Part shown: positions 27,369-36,503 of the stretch, in pieces
Layout: every line of letters begins with the position of its first letter
How positions within the stretch are numbered: the first letter of the stretch is position 1
Assembly (NCBI GenBank): GCA_024398135.1
Contig: CP073750.1
Coordinates: 3,100,001 to 3,164,000 of the forward strand
DNA from: a bacterium SCSIO 12643
GTDB lineage: Bacteria > Bacteroidota > Bacteroidia > Flavobacteriales_G > Salibacteraceae
Reading direction: 5' to 3'
Length of the DNA: 64,000 nt
Position numbers and translations under genes: made by a program
The notes under the pieces: generated by a model
Told to the model about the DNA's origin: nothing
The model's input: the letters and a program-made list of their open reading frames with translations, nothing else
Database searches by the model: none

Positions 27369-28369
27369 TGCAAAGCTCCGACCCGGCAGATACAAAGAGT
27401 TTGTTTATCCGGTATAAGCCGGGTCGGAGGTTTTATGTTTTTGTAATTAGCTTGTTCTTAGCATCCGGGTTTTGGTTGCTGAATGCGTTAAACAAAACAT
27501 ATAATGAAGAAATTGAAATTACCCTAAAGTACATTAACCTTCCTGAAGACCGGGCTTTTTCTCCGGTTCCTTATCGCAATATTAAAATCGAATTATCGGG
27601 TGATGGTTATGGTCTCATTCAGTTTAGAGACGTGGCCGAAGAAGATACGGTAGTGATTGACATCGCGAAACTGCATTTCGAATCTTACGGAAGAAAAGAA
27701 CGTGCGAGTATTCCAACTTCGGTGATTGTGAATGATTTGAAAAGTGGATTGAGTAACAATATGAATGTCACGCGAATTAATCGAGATACCATTGAAATTG
27801 TCACGGAACGTGGAACATCAAAAGAATTAAAAATTAAACCCGATTATAGTGTGACACTGGCCAAAGGAATGGTGCTTAAGAAACCCATTTATGCGGTACC
27901 TGAATGGGTGAATACCAATGGACCAATCTCAGTGTTGGATGAATTGGAAGAATTAAAAACCGATCATGTATATTTAGATGACTTATCTGAATATCAGGAA
28001 GTGGAAGTAGAGCTAAGTTATAATGCTAAGCTATTACAACCTGAGGTCTCCACAGTGAGGTTGATTGCCGAAGTTGAAGCCTTGACCGAAGGTGAGATTG
28101 AAATACCAATTCATGTAGAGAATATCCCTGAAGGTAAGCGAGTTCGATTGCTACCGCAGATCATTACTTTAAAATACAGTACGGGATTATCTCATTATGA
28201 TTTTATTACTCCTGAGTTATTTGATGTGGTGGTGAATTACGAAAATGTTTTAAAGAATCCATCAAAGTTGCCGGTTACCATTAGAACCTATCCGAGCTAT
28301 GTGAATGTTATTCAATATGTACCTGAGCGCGTGGATTATTTAATCATGGATTTGGAGGATAAAAAATGA
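27368..28369 (+). CDS. YbbR-like domain protein
   Basis: 333 residues, one N-terminal membrane helix (FYVFVISLFLASGFWLLNAL) and extracytoplasmic YbbR-like beta domains. In Firmicutes CdaR (YbbR) regulates a diadenylate cyclase, but no cyclase is next to it here, and in Bacteroidota the gene usually lies between yajC and coaE. Function unproven. It overlaps yajC by one base and coaE by four bases (ATGA). Confidence 0.88.
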   Translation: MQSSDPADTKSLFIRYKPGRRFYVFVISLFLASGFWLLNALNKTYNEEIEITLKYINLPEDRAFSPVPYRNIKIELSGDGYGLIQFRDVAEEDTVVIDIAKLHFESYGRKERASIPTSVIVNDLKSGLSNNMNVTRINRDTIEIVTERGTSKELKIKPDYSVTLAKGMVLKKPIYAVPEWVNTNGPISVLDELEELKTDHVYLDDLSEYQEVEVELSYNAKLLQPEVSTVRLIAEVEALTEGEIEIPIHVENIPEGKRVRLLPQIITLKYSTGLSHYDFITPELFDVVVNYENVLKNPSKLPVTIRTYPSYVNVIQYVPERVDYLIMDLEDKK

Positions 28370-28944
28370 AGGTTGTAGGCTTGACAGGTGGAATTGGTAG
28401 TGGAAAAACAACCGTAGGTAATATCTTTAAAAGATTGAAGATACCTGTATACGATTCGGATTCCAGAGCCAAGGCGTTATATACAGAGAGTCCGGAATTA
28501 AGAAAACAAGTAGAGAAGGAGTTCGGAACTGATATATATTCCGAAGATCAAATCGATCGAGCAAAACTGGCTGCAATTGTTTTTCAAGATAAAAGCAAAC
28601 TGGAGGTTTTAAATGGATTGGTACATCCTGTATTGAATCTGGATTTTGAGCAATGGGCAAATTCGCAAGAAGCGCCTTATGTGATTCGAGAAGCAGCCAT
28701 ATTGTTAGAGTCGGGTGGTTACAAAGCATGTGACGCTATTATTGTGGTGACGGCTGATGAATCTATTCGAATAGCGAGAGTACAGACGCGAGATGAGGCT
28801 ACTGCGGAACAAGTGAAAGCCAGAATTCAAAACCAGTGGTCGGATCAAAAAAGGTTAGAATATGCCGATTATGAGATCAGGAATAATGGACAGGAGCCAT
28901 TGATTGATCAGGTGATGCAAATCCATGAGGAATTGAAATCCTGA
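28366..28944 (+). CDS. coaE: dephospho-CoA kinase
   Basis: 192 residues. Last step of coenzyme A synthesis, ATP plus dephospho-CoA to CoA. P-loop VGLTGGIGSGKTTVGN, then VYDSDSRAKALY, LNGLVHPVL and VREAAILLESG mark CoaE. Normal length. Last gene of the nusB operon; no strong terminator follows, only an A/T-rich 8-bp hairpin about 20 bases downstream. Confidence 0.96.
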   Translation: MKVVGLTGGIGSGKTTVGNIFKRLKIPVYDSDSRAKALYTESPELRKQVEKEFGTDIYSEDQIDRAKLAAIVFQDKSKLEVLNGLVHPVLNLDFEQWANSQEAPYVIREAAILLESGGYKACDAIIVVTADESIRIARVQTRDEATAEQVKARIQNQWSDQKRLEYADYEIRNNGQEPLIDQVMQIHEELKS

Positions 28945-29064
28945 AAGTAAGCTCATGATTTAAAGCTTTTTCTAACTTTAAATTAACCCGATTAATTTTA
29001 GGCATTGTTAACCTTTATGTTTTCTTTGTCTGAGAAGAACATTAAATTTTAATTTCTACAAAAT

Positions 29065-30447
29065 ATGAAGGTTTTCTCTAAGGTTCTTGCTGTACTGATA
29101 ATCGTACTTCTAGCAGGTTTTATCTATTTTATTTCAAATTTTGGTCCTATCATTTCCGGTTTCGGAGCTAAAGGTGTTTGTTCGTGTGTATTTGTTGGGA
29201 ATCGAACTGCGGAGAGTGCGATAGCGAATGAGTTGGGTGCATTTCCATTGTCGCTTGGACACTTTGAAGTGAATATGGAAGATTCCTCCGCTACGGGAAC
29301 TGTTTTTGGGTTGGCCAGATCAAAAGCAATTTATCGTAAAGGTTTGGGATGTACTTTGATTCGTGAGAGAAGTGAAGAAGAAATCAGAACCGAATTGCCC
29401 GGAGTTGATTTAAAGAAACCGGAATTAAGTGATACTTTGGACTGGCCTTTGGGAACCAGATTACCGGATTCTATTAGTAGTCATGTGGATTTGAATGCAC
29501 TTAAAAAAGTGATTGCGCAATCTTTTGAAAATACAAATCCAGAAGTTCCTGCAAAAACCAGAGGGGTATTGGTGGTGTATGATGGGCAATTGGTTTTAGA
29601 AGAATATGCAGATGAGTTTGATAAAAACTCAGCGCAATTGGGATGGTCTATGACTAAAAGTGTCACCAACGGTTTGTACGGGATTATGGTTAAGAAGGGT
29701 ATGTTGGATATTTATCAACCTGCTCCGGTTTCTGAGTGGCAAAATGCGGATGACCCCAGAAGTGAAATCACTACAGATGAGTTATTGCGAATGAGCTCAG
29801 GGTTGTATTGGGAAGAAGTTTATTCGAATGTAAGCACGGCTACAAATATGTTGTATAAATATGCCAGAATGGGAGACTTTGCCGTATCGCAAGATCTACA
29901 ATATGAAATTGGATCGAAATGGTATTATTCTAGTGGAACAACCAATATCTTGTCTAAAATCTTAAGAGAGCAGGTTGGAGAAGAAAAATATTATCAGTTT
30001 GCACAAAATGAATTGTTTAGCAAGTTAGGAGTTACTACTGCAGTTATTGAACCCGATGCGGGAGGTACTCATGTAGGATCATCTTACATGTGGGCATCCG
30101 CGAGAGATTGGGCGCGTTTAGGATTGTTATATTTAAACAACGGAAACTGGTATGGAGAACAAATCTTACCGGAAAATTGGGTGAATTATACGGTACAACC
30201 AACTGCACATACGGATAAAGGACAGTATGGTGCGCAATGGTGGTTAAATGCGGGAGAAGAAGGGAATGAGCAAAATCGATTATTACCGGATGTTTCCACC
30301 GATATGTATATGATGGATGGCTATGAGGGGCAACGTGTTTTTGTAGTTCCGTCTAAAAAGCTGGTTGTGGTTAGATTAGGACAAAATAAAAGAGGTGGTT
30401 TTGATCATAACTGGTTTTTGAGTAGTGTGATGAACTGTATTAAATAG
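29065..30447 (+). CDS. serine hydrolase, class C beta-lactamase family
   Basis: 460 residues with an N-terminal membrane/signal segment (3-27). The active-site SxxK is in GWSMTKSVTN (about S195), and YYSSGTTN provides the second motif; an HVGSSYMWASARDWARLG segment and an HxG-like region near the C-terminus complete the fold. The family includes esterases, D-aminopeptidases and beta-lactamases; which one cannot be told, and antibiotic resistance should not be assumed. The next gene begins right after its stop, so the two are probably co-transcribed. Confidence 0.88.
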   Translation: MKVFSKVLAVLIIVLLAGFIYFISNFGPIISGFGAKGVCSCVFVGNRTAESAIANELGAFPLSLGHFEVNMEDSSATGTVFGLARSKAIYRKGLGCTLIRERSEEEIRTELPGVDLKKPELSDTLDWPLGTRLPDSISSHVDLNALKKVIAQSFENTNPEVPAKTRGVLVVYDGQLVLEEYADEFDKNSAQLGWSMTKSVTNGLYGIMVKKGMLDIYQPAPVSEWQNADDPRSEITTDELLRMSSGLYWEEVYSNVSTATNMLYKYARMGDFAVSQDLQYEIGSKWYYSSGTTNILSKILREQVGEEKYYQFAQNELFSKLGVTTAVIEPDAGGTHVGSSYMWASARDWARLGLLYLNNGNWYGEQILPENWVNYTVQPTAHTDKGQYGAQWWLNAGEEGNEQNRLLPDVSTDMYMMDGYEGQRVFVVPSKKLVVVRLGQNKRGGFDHNWFLSSVMNCIK

Positions 30448-31215
30448 ATGCAAATGAAGGTTACTTTTCTGGGAACAGGGACCTCGCAGGGCGTTCCCAT
30501 GATCGCATGTGATTGTGAAGTATGTACTTCAACAAACTCAAAAGACAAACGATTAAGATCTTCCATTTTAGTAGAAGTCAACGACCAAACAATCATTGTG
30601 GATACTGGCCCGGATTTTAGATATCAAATGTTGCGTGCACAGGTCAAAAAACTGGATGCTGTGGTTTTTACGCATGAACATAAAGATCATGTAGCCGGTT
30701 TGGATGATGTGAGAGGATTTAACTACATCATGAAAAAATCCATGCAGATCTACGCAACTGAAAATGTGCAAACTGCATTAAAAAGAGATTTTCATTATGC
30801 GTTTGGAGCAAATAAATATCCCGGGGTACCACAATTAGAATTGAATACGATTACCAGTGAACCGTTTCATATTGAAGACCTGGAAATGATTCCTATTCAA
30901 TTAAAACATTACAAAATGGATGTTTTTGGATACAGAATAGGAAAATTTGCCTACATCACGGATGCCAATTATATTGCTGAAAGTGAAATGAAAAAGCTAG
31001 AGGGTCTGGAGGTTTTGGTCATTAATGCACTCCAAAAAACAAATCATATTTCTCATTTTACATTGGAAGAAGCATTAGATGTCATCGGCCGGTTAAAACC
31101 TAAAAAAGCATATTTAACGCACATTAGTCATCGGATGGGAAAACATGAAGATGTGAGTAAAGAATTACCGGAGAACGTTGAATTGGCTTATGATGGGTTA
31201 GTAGTGGAAGTATAG
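30448..31215 (+). CDS. MBL-fold metallohydrolase (PhnP-like)
   Basis: 255 residues; start either the ATG directly after the upstream stop or the ATG two codons later (30454). MKVTFLGTGTSQGVPMIACD with a CxxC pair (CDCEVC), THEHKDH (HxHxDH metal site), YITDAN and LTHISHRMG are typical of the PhnP/lipoate-associated branch of the metallo-beta-lactamase fold, which cleaves cyclic phosphodiesters. The Cys-rich site near the N-terminus normally binds structural zinc. Substrate here not established. Cytoplasmic. Confidence 0.9.
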   Translation: MQMKVTFLGTGTSQGVPMIACDCEVCTSTNSKDKRLRSSILVEVNDQTIIVDTGPDFRYQMLRAQVKKLDAVVFTHEHKDHVAGLDDVRGFNYIMKKSMQIYATENVQTALKRDFHYAFGANKYPGVPQLELNTITSEPFHIEDLEMIPIQLKHYKMDVFGYRIGKFAYITDANYIAESEMKKLEGLEVLVINALQKTNHISHFTLEEALDVIGRLKPKKAYLTHISHRMGKHEDVSKELPENVELAYDGLVVEV

Positions 31216-31223
31216 TACATTTG
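31216..31223 (+). promoter_or_regulatory. -7 element before the DcaP-like porin
   Basis: TACATTTG matches TAnnTTTG, 25 bases before the ATG at 31248 and just after the MBL gene stop. No clear -33 at the expected distance. Confidence 0.45.
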
Positions 31224-31247
31224 TATACAATCTTTTAATAATTCGAC

Positions 31248-32435
31248 ATGTGTAGAAGAATACTCTTTGTTTTAACGTTTGTATTGATAGGATTTTCTGT
31301 ACAAGCTCAATTATTAAAATTGAGTTCTCCGGATTCGTTAAATGGCAAACCCAAAAAAGAGTTTTATACTACAGCCTGGATAAAGTATAGTGGATTTTAT
31401 GATCTAAGAGGAATTCCCAATGTATCGTCTATGCATTTGCCATCCATTCCTACCGAACGTCAAAATGTACCGGATGATCCACAATATCATGCAGATTTAA
31501 ATCAAACCAGAATCATATTTGCATCTGCTTTTCAGACCAAATCTTTGGGGGAGATCAAGTCGTATATCGAAACAGATTTTTATGGCAATGGAGGCGGAGG
31601 TTTGCGCATGCGTCATGCTTATGTACGATTTTTAAATTTTAGAATTGGGCAAGCATGGTCCGGATTTACAGATGAGGAGGCATGGCCGAATATCACGGAT
31701 TTTGATGGCCCTTCAACGGGTGTTTGGGTAAGAACAGCACAGATTACCTATTTCATTCGACCGAATAAGGATTCGGATATTTCTATTGGTATTGAGACAC
31801 CAGTACCGGATTACAATCGTTATTTAGAGTTTGATACTTTGGTATCGCCTACCAATCAAACCATACCTGATTTTGTATCACACTATGAAATCAGGTGGCC
31901 TAAGGGGCACTTTCAATTGGGTGGTGTGGCAAGAGCGATTGAGTATAAAAATGCGCAGTCGAAAACCATTTATAAACTGGGAGGTGGTTTTAGTGGTTCG
32001 GGAAGTCAGGTTCTTTTTGGAAGAGATAAATTCATTTACCAAATTGCAGCGGGTTATGGAATTTCCAGATATTTAGTATCGTTTGGTGGAGGTGGATGGG
32101 ATGCCGTACCAAATTCTCAAGGTGAATTGGAATTAGTCCCTATTTATGGCGGTTATGTTGGATATCAACTTTTCTGGGGAAAGAAAACCTATGACCAAAG
32201 AGATCATAATCATTTTAGCTCCACATTTGTTTACGGATATGTGCAACTCAATAACCCGTTGAATCAACCGAAAGCAACATTGCTTACCGGATCATATGCA
32301 AGTGCCAATGTATATTGGAATGTGGTTGGACCACTCAATATCGGTTTAGAAGGAATTTATGGTTTTCGTACGGATGAATTGGAAAGCTCGGGTGATAACT
32401 TAAGAATCCAGTTAGTTGTTGAATACAATTTCTAA
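31248..32435 (+). CDS. DcaP-like outer-membrane porin
   Basis: 395 residues with signal peptide (1-20, ending VQAQ). The mature protein is a string of amphipathic strands ending in an aromatic C-terminal residue (LRIQLVVEYNF), the mark of a beta-barrel. FRIGQAWSGFTDEEAWPN and DFDGPSTGVWVRTAQI are typical of DcaP-like trimeric porins, which pass small anionic solutes. Substrate unknown. The stop overlaps the convergent thioredoxin-like gene by four bases. Confidence 0.88.
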   Translation: MCRRILFVLTFVLIGFSVQAQLLKLSSPDSLNGKPKKEFYTTAWIKYSGFYDLRGIPNVSSMHLPSIPTERQNVPDDPQYHADLNQTRIIFASAFQTKSLGEIKSYIETDFYGNGGGGLRMRHAYVRFLNFRIGQAWSGFTDEEAWPNITDFDGPSTGVWVRTAQITYFIRPNKDSDISIGIETPVPDYNRYLEFDTLVSPTNQTIPDFVSHYEIRWPKGHFQLGGVARAIEYKNAQSKTIYKLGGGFSGSGSQVLFGRDKFIYQIAAGYGISRYLVSFGGGGWDAVPNSQGELELVPIYGGYVGYQLFWGKKTYDQRDHNHFSSTFVYGYVQLNNPLNQPKATLLTGSYASANVYWNVVGPLNIGLEGIYGFRTDELESSGDNLRIQLVVEYNF

Positions 32436-33562
32436 GAGTTTGAATTTAATATCTCGTTAAGCTTTTCATCCAGTTCTTCTACAGTTAACCCTCTGGCAAT
32501 AATTTGTCCATTGGGATCAATGAGTACAGTATGTGGAATGGCACTTACTCCATATAAGTTAGACGCAGCATTGTCCCAAAGTTTTAGATCAGAGACATGG
32601 TCCCATTCCAGACTATCTTCTTGAATAGCTTGGAGCCAATTTTCTTTTTTAGAATCTAACGAAACACCCAAAACGTTATAGCCGTTATCATGATATTTAT
32701 GATAGATAGCCACCATTTTTTCACTATCTGCACGACAGGGTCCACACCAGGAAGCCCAGAAATCAATTAATAGATAGGAGCCAAAATGTGAAGACAAGGA
32801 TTCCGGAATGCCTTCGGTATTGTTCATAGTGAAATCGGGAGCAGGTTTACCTACAGCACTATTTTCCAGTTTTAGAAGCTTTCCTTCAATCATGCTATAT
32901 AAGGCTGTTTTCTCGATTTCCGGAGAGATATTATCAAAAAGAATGCGAAGTTCTTCTGTAGTTACATCATACATTAATTTGTTTGCAATATAAAACTCTG
33001 CGACATAGCTTTTTGGATGTGATTTAACCCAATCTAATAACCATTTGTCTTTGATTCCCGAAAAAGCAAAATACTGTTGCTCCAATTGTTTCATTAAAAC
33101 AGAATCGCCTTGTTCCTCTGCCATATTGTATTGTTGGTAGATAGAATTCATTTGATTGTCAAAAATGAGCATGCTATCCTGAATGCTTAAATACTCATTA
33201 TGTACAGCCGATCCTGAGATTTTTTCCTGACCCGGTTTTTCAAAATTTCCGGTGATTTGAATTGGACTATTTTCTGCAAAGAAGTTGACAATGTAATTTC
33301 TCTTTCGGTCTCCAAATGAGAAAAAATCTGCACCGTCTACATGTCCAGTGAAATGGAATTTTCCGCTATCTCCGCTTACAGAATCGATGAGCACCCAATT
33401 AAAGTCTTTGAAGACATACAAAAACGCAGAATCCATGCTGGTTTTGCCAATCTCTATCTGGATCTCATAACCCGGAACTGAAGGTTCTTTTGGGGCTTCT
33501 GAACTGGAATTGCATGAAGAGAAATATCCGATCATCAGAATGGAAATAACAAACTTGAACAT
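32432..33562 (-). CDS. TlpA-like thioredoxin lipoprotein with DUF4369-type N-terminal domain
   Basis: 376 residues from ATG 33562 (an ATG four codons earlier, 33574, is possible). Signal with lipobox YFSSC. The N-terminal half (IQIEIGKTSMDSAFLYVF and following) matches the beta-rich DUF4369 domain. The C-terminal half is a thioredoxin fold: LIDFWASWCGPCRADSEKM with the CGPC active site, and IPHTVLIDPNGQI with the cis-Pro. It probably acts in the periplasm as a thiol-disulfide oxidoreductase in cytochrome maturation or stress; partner unknown. Confidence 0.9.
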   Translation of the reverse strand: MFKFVISILMIGYFSSCNSSSEAPKEPSVPGYEIQIEIGKTSMDSAFLYVFKDFNWVLIDSVSGDSGKFHFTGHVDGADFFSFGDRKRNYIVNFFAENSPIQITGNFEKPGQEKISGSAVHNEYLSIQDSMLIFDNQMNSIYQQYNMAEEQGDSVLMKQLEQQYFAFSGIKDKWLLDWVKSHPKSYVAEFYIANKLMYDVTTEELRILFDNISPEIEKTALYSMIEGKLLKLENSAVGKPAPDFTMNNTEGIPESLSSHFGSYLLIDFWASWCGPCRADSEKMVAIYHKYHDNGYNVLGVSLDSKKENWLQAIQEDSLEWDHVSDLKLWDNAASNLYGVSAIPHTVLIDPNGQIIARGLTVEELDEKLNEILNSNS

Positions 33563-33629
33563 AGAATGAACCATAGTAGAAAATAAAGATTGATAAAATG
33601 AAGGGTAAATAAAAAGGATTTGAGTGACT

Positions 33630-33761
33630 TTACCAATTAAAGTAGTGAGATAATCCTAACCATACAGCGATCCAGGCCAAACCTTTAAGCAAAAAGAAAG
33701 CGAACCCCACCCAGCCAATACGCTTGAGCCACAGCATGATTTTTTGATTGATTTTTTTCAA
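33630..33761 (-). CDS. tiny single-helix membrane protein (43 residues)
   Basis: Frame from a TTG at 33761 (or an ATG at 33737 giving 35 residues) to a TAA at 33630. It encodes a basic N-terminus followed by a hydrophobic helix, KRIGWVGFAFFLLKGLAWI, rich in Trp and Gly. Very short proteins with this Lys-Arg-Ile-Gly-Trp and Phe-Leu-Leu-Lys-Gly pattern recur in Bacteroidota, as I recall them. It lies alone between two minus-strand genes in an otherwise empty 330-base gap. Function unknown. Confidence 0.55.
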   Translation of the reverse strand: MKKINQKIMLWLKRIGWVGFAFFLLKGLAWIAVWLGLSHYFNW

Positions 33762-33813
33762 ATTTAGATTTCTTTAAAGAGGGCAAAATTAAGGGTTCTG
33801 GTGAATTGGGATA

Positions 33814-33874
33814 GAATAAAAAAAGCTTAATATGTAATGAATTGTCATTTTAATCCATCACATATTAAGCTTTT
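33814..33874 (-). terminator. terminator after the TolB-like lipoprotein gene
   Basis: A 15-bp perfect inverted repeat (33821-33835 and 33860-33874, core AGCTTAATATGT) with a 24-base loop. On the minus strand it follows the stop at 33894 by 20 bases and is followed by seven T residues. Confidence 0.8.
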
Positions 33875-33893
33875 ACTTTTTGTTGACAGTGGT

Positions 33894-35042
33894 TTATTCC
33901 ACCCAGTCTGCTACAAATAAATTCGTTTCGTGTGTTCCACCATTGTTACGGTTAGAAGACCAAACCAGGTGTTTACCGTTGTTTGAAAATACAGGAAATG
34001 CATCAAATACACCATCGTAAGTGATTTTAGTTAAACCAGTACCATCGGTATTGATCATGAACAAGTTGAAAGGAAAACCTTTTTCGTTTTCATGGTTAGA
34101 AGAGAACAATACTTTTTTACCACCAGGGTGGAAGAAAGGTGCCCAGTTTGCTCCGCCTAATTTTGTAAGTTGTCTTAAGTTACTGCCATCTACGTTACAG
34201 ATATAAAGCTCCATTTCAGTTGGCATTACTTGTCCTTGTGCCAATAACTCTTTATACACTTTGATCTCTTCTTCTGTTTTAGGACGAGAAGAACGGAAGA
34301 TTAATTGGGTTCCATCCGGAGAAAAGAAAGCACCACCATCATATCCTAATTCATGTGTAACTTGCTTCACATCGCTACCATCAATATTCATAGTGAAAAG
34401 TTCTAAATCTCCAGTTCTTAAAGATGTAAATACGATTTTATCACCTTTTGGGGAAACTGTAGCTTCAGCATCATATCCTTCCCAATCCGTAAGTTGTTTA
34501 ACGATGTTTCCTTCTAAATCCGCAACAAAAATGTCGAAGTCAGGATAAATTGGCCAGATGTATTTTCCATCTGCTCTTTTTTCAGGAACTGGAGGACAAG
34601 CTGAATCTCCTAAATGTGTAGAAGCATATACAATAGTACTGTCACCTGGTAAGAAATAAGAACATGTGGTTCTACCCAAACCTGTACTTACTAATTGTGG
34701 TTTGTTATTTACCATATCATCTTTTTGCCAATCTGCCACAAATATCTGGTCGCATTCCGCGCCCCATTTGTCATACTTCGCCTGGAAAACCAATTTTGAA
34801 TCGTCAAAACTCCAGTATGCTTCAGCAATATCACCACCTTGAGTCAATTGACGCACATTCGTTAAATGTGTTTCTTCTTTATAGTGAACTTCACTCTTCT
34901 TAGTAGCTCCGGTATGTCCATCCGCATCACCGTGTTCGTGATGTTCTCCATCTTTATGCGCATGTTTGTTTTGATCTTGAGATGCGCCACAAGATGCTAG
35001 AATAAATGTAGGTACAAGTAGCGAAAGAAATAACTTTTTCAT
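33894..35042 (-). CDS. TolB-like beta-propeller lipoprotein with His-rich N-terminus
   Basis: 382 residues from ATG 35042, which begins the signal peptide MKKLFLSLLVPTFILASC; the frame runs to 35120 but the extra residues precede the signal. Right after the lipid-anchor Cys comes a His/Asp/Glu-rich stretch (HAHKDGEHHEHGDADGH) that could bind metal ions. The rest is a PD40/TolB-type propeller with repeats such as VSPKGDKIVFTSLRTGDLEL and FSPDGTQLIFRSSRP. Envelope protein of unknown partner. A TATTTTCG element at 35071-35064 may be the -7. Confidence 0.85.
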   Translation of the reverse strand: MKKLFLSLLVPTFILASCGASQDQNKHAHKDGEHHEHGDADGHTGATKKSEVHYKEETHLTNVRQLTQGGDIAEAYWSFDDSKLVFQAKYDKWGAECDQIFVADWQKDDMVNNKPQLVSTGLGRTTCSYFLPGDSTIVYASTHLGDSACPPVPEKRADGKYIWPIYPDFDIFVADLEGNIVKQLTDWEGYDAEATVSPKGDKIVFTSLRTGDLELFTMNIDGSDVKQVTHELGYDGGAFFSPDGTQLIFRSSRPKTEEEIKVYKELLAQGQVMPTEMELYICNVDGSNLRQLTKLGGANWAPFFHPGGKKVLFSSNHENEKGFPFNLFMINTDGTGLTKITYDGVFDAFPVFSNNGKHLVWSSNRNNGGTHETNLFVADWVE

Positions 35043-35211
35043 GTTTGGTATATTTTGAGGTCGCGAAAATAATATTTCATAACATCCCAGAATATGGCAT
35101 TTATCATGTTTACTTTTCATGACATTTCTCTGACAATAGACATGATTTTGCTCAATCAGTGTAGATAGGGGATGTTTAATTTCGCATCTTTAAAACAATA
35201 ATCCGAATCAA

Positions 35212-36441
35212 ATGAAGAATTACATACTGTTAGCAATCTTCGGATTCAGCGTAATCACAAGCTTTGCGCAAGATCCGAAATCTGATATGATCGAAGTAGT
35301 GAATTATCTGGCTAGCGATAAACTAGAAGGAAGAGAAACCGGAACTAAAGCAGAACGTAAAGCGGCAAAGTATCTGGTAAAACAGTTTAAAACGATTGGG
35401 TTGGCACCAAAAGGTGAAGATGGGTTCTATCAGGATTTTACTTATACTCCAAAACCTAATCCACATATGGCTCCATCTGAGCAAAACAAAAATTATGATC
35501 CCGTAACCGGTAGAAATGTAATTGGATATATTGATAATGGCGCAGAATACACTGTGGTTTTAGGAGCTCATTACGATCATTTAGGTATGGGTGGTGAAGG
35601 TTCCAGATATAAAGGTGAACCAGCTGTACATAATGGTGCGGATGACAATGCCAGTGGAGTAGCGATGATTCTGGAGTTAGCGAAGTACTTAAAAGAAAAC
35701 AATAAGAACCACAATTATTTGATTTTAGCTTTTTCGGGAGAAGAGAAAGGACTTTGGGGTTCAAATTATTTCATGAAAAATCCGACTATCGATACCAATA
35801 AGATTTCTTACATGATCAATTTTGACATGGTAGGAAGGCTTTCTGCTTCGTATAAATTGGCAGTGTATGGAACGGGAACTTCACCGAGTTTTGATCCGGT
35901 ATTGGATCAGGCAAATGATCCTGTGAAATTTCATTTAATGAAAAAGGAATCAGGTGTTGGACCATCAGATCATACTTCGTTTTATTTAAAAGGGTATCCG
36001 GTATTACATTTCTTTACCGGACAACATGAGGATTACCATAAACCAAGTGATGATGCAGATAAAATCAATTATGATGGAATGGTATTGATCTTGAATTATG
36101 TGGAGGAAGTAATTGGTAAGTTAGATGGAGAAGGGAAGTTGGAATACCGTAAAACTAAGGATGAAGACTCTCGTAAAGCACCAAAGTATTCTGTGACACT
36201 AGGTGTTGTTCCTGATTATTTATATGATGGCAAAGGAATGCGTATTGATGGAACCAGCCCGGGAAAACCTGCGGAGAAAGCCGGAATGAAAGCTGGTGAT
36301 GTGGTGATCAAAATGGGCGATATTGATGTGCCTGATATGATGGGGTATATGAAAGCATTGAGTCAGTTTAAAAAAGGGCAAGAAACAGATGTTGTCGTTT
36401 TAAGAGAAGGGAAAGAGGTGACATTACATGTAACTTTTTAA
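35212..36441 (+). CDS. M28 family zinc aminopeptidase with C-terminal PDZ domain
   Basis: 409 residues with signal peptide (1-19). The co-catalytic zinc ligands of M28 are all visible: His in LGAHYDHLG, Asp in HNGADDNASG, Glu pair in SGEEKGLWGS, Asp in INFDMVGR and His in VGPSDHTSFYLKGYP. Residues ~320-409 form a PDZ domain (GMRIDGTSPGKPAEKAGMKA). Probably a secreted or periplasmic peptidase releasing N-terminal residues. A strong terminator follows. Confidence 0.93.
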   Translation: MKNYILLAIFGFSVITSFAQDPKSDMIEVVNYLASDKLEGRETGTKAERKAAKYLVKQFKTIGLAPKGEDGFYQDFTYTPKPNPHMAPSEQNKNYDPVTGRNVIGYIDNGAEYTVVLGAHYDHLGMGGEGSRYKGEPAVHNGADDNASGVAMILELAKYLKENNKNHNYLILAFSGEEKGLWGSNYFMKNPTIDTNKISYMINFDMVGRLSASYKLAVYGTGTSPSFDPVLDQANDPVKFHLMKKESGVGPSDHTSFYLKGYPVLHFFTGQHEDYHKPSDDADKINYDGMVLILNYVEEVIGKLDGEGKLEYRKTKDEDSRKAPKYSVTLGVVPDYLYDGKGMRIDGTSPGKPAEKAGMKAGDVVIKMGDIDVPDMMGYMKALSQFKKGQETDVVVLREGKEVTLHVTF

Positions 36442-36458
36442 TCATAATATAATTTAAA

Positions 36459-36497
36459 AGAAAAGCCCCGTCAGAAACTTCTGACGGGGCTTTTTTA
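36459..36497. terminator. strong bidirectional Rho-independent terminator
   Basis: AAAAGCCCCGTCAGAA and TTCTGACGGGGCTTTT form a long perfect stem with a 3-base loop, flanked by A-run and T-run. It lies between the convergent M28 gene and the outer-membrane protein gene. Confidence 0.92.
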
Positions 36498-36503
36498 TGC
36501 GGA

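Noticed and set aside
28945-29064. Terminator after coaE
   Set aside because: The only hairpin (ATTTAAAG/CTTTAAAT) is entirely weak A/T pairs with one G-C and has no proper T-run after it.
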